Source: Bacteroidales bacterium
GTDB taxonomy: Bacteria > Bacteroidota > Bacteroidia > Bacteroidales > Paludibacteraceae
Direction of reading: 5' to 3'
Assembly: GCA_015061115.1 (NCBI GenBank)
Contig: SUXE01000004.1
Coordinates: 224,526 to 258,826, forward strand
DNA length: 34,301 nt
Position 1 is the first letter of the stretch. Every line of letters starts with the position of its first letter. Position numbers and translations under genes: made by a program. Shown here one piece after another: positions 34,205 to 34,301 of the stretch. A model generated the notes under the pieces. It was given only the letters and a program-made list of their open reading frames with translations. It searched no databases and was not told where the DNA came from.

Positions 34205-34301
34205 ATATGAAATTGTTTCTTGATATACCTAAAATCCGCAACTATCATCCAATACACGATTAAGGGTAGATTTATGAGTCGTTAGTAGTAGCTTTCAGTA
34301 A

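Noticed and set aside
34147-34257. N-terminal extension of the GH5 lipoprotein
   Set aside because: It would hide the lipoprotein signal peptide and begins upstream of a perfect -7 promoter box.

Overview
The window looks like the chromosome of a Bacteroidales bacterium (phylum Bacteroidota, possibly Prevotella-like). The evidence is a type IX secretion (T9SS) substrate with a gliding-type C-terminal domain followed by a PorP/SprF partner, a hybrid two-component system (HTCS), a C10 peptidase with a T9SS tail, a lipoprotein with an acidic export signal, AT-rich DNA, and repeated promoters of the Bacteroides type (TTTG at -33, TAnnTTTG at -7). No rRNA, tRNA, CRISPR array or intact insertion sequence was seen.

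Left part (1-10.9 kb, plus strand): a 14-bp minisatellite, a Wzx-like polysaccharide flippase, then a three-gene T9SS cassette. The cassette encodes a 2027-aa secreted protein with a type B sorting domain and four alternating pairs of Ig-like repeats, a periplasmic beta-propeller/OmpA protein, and a PorP/SprF outer-membrane protein. A strong terminator and a small conserved-looking gene follow.

Middle part (11-24.7 kb, minus strand): an HTCS sensor-regulator followed by a GH5_8 beta-mannanase with its own promoter (a small mannan-responsive unit without SusC/SusD), a CotH-kinase-like secreted protein, an MFS transporter, two adjacent membrane-anchored TerB/J-domain (DjlA-like) proteins, and the serine pathway pair serC-serA. 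Upstream of serC lies about 0.9 kb of largely non-coding DNA with the remains of a DUF4160 gene and of a partner that overlaps it.

Right part (24.7-34.3 kb): a small surface-type lipoprotein (minus) diverges from a four-gene plus-strand operon, which encodes a trypsin-like protease fused to a barrel-like C-terminus and three tandem paralogous secreted proteins of unknown function. On the minus strand follow a C10 (streptopain-like) peptidase gene broken by one in-frame amber codon, translationally coupled to an upstream lipoprotein, then an outer-membrane-barrel-like protein and a GH5 lipoprotein.

Most transcription units have recognisable terminators. The most interesting items are the type B T9SS cassette, the protease plus three-paralog operon, the interrupted C10 peptidase without a propeptide, the J-domain pair with one degenerate extra J domain, and the decayed DUF4160 locus.
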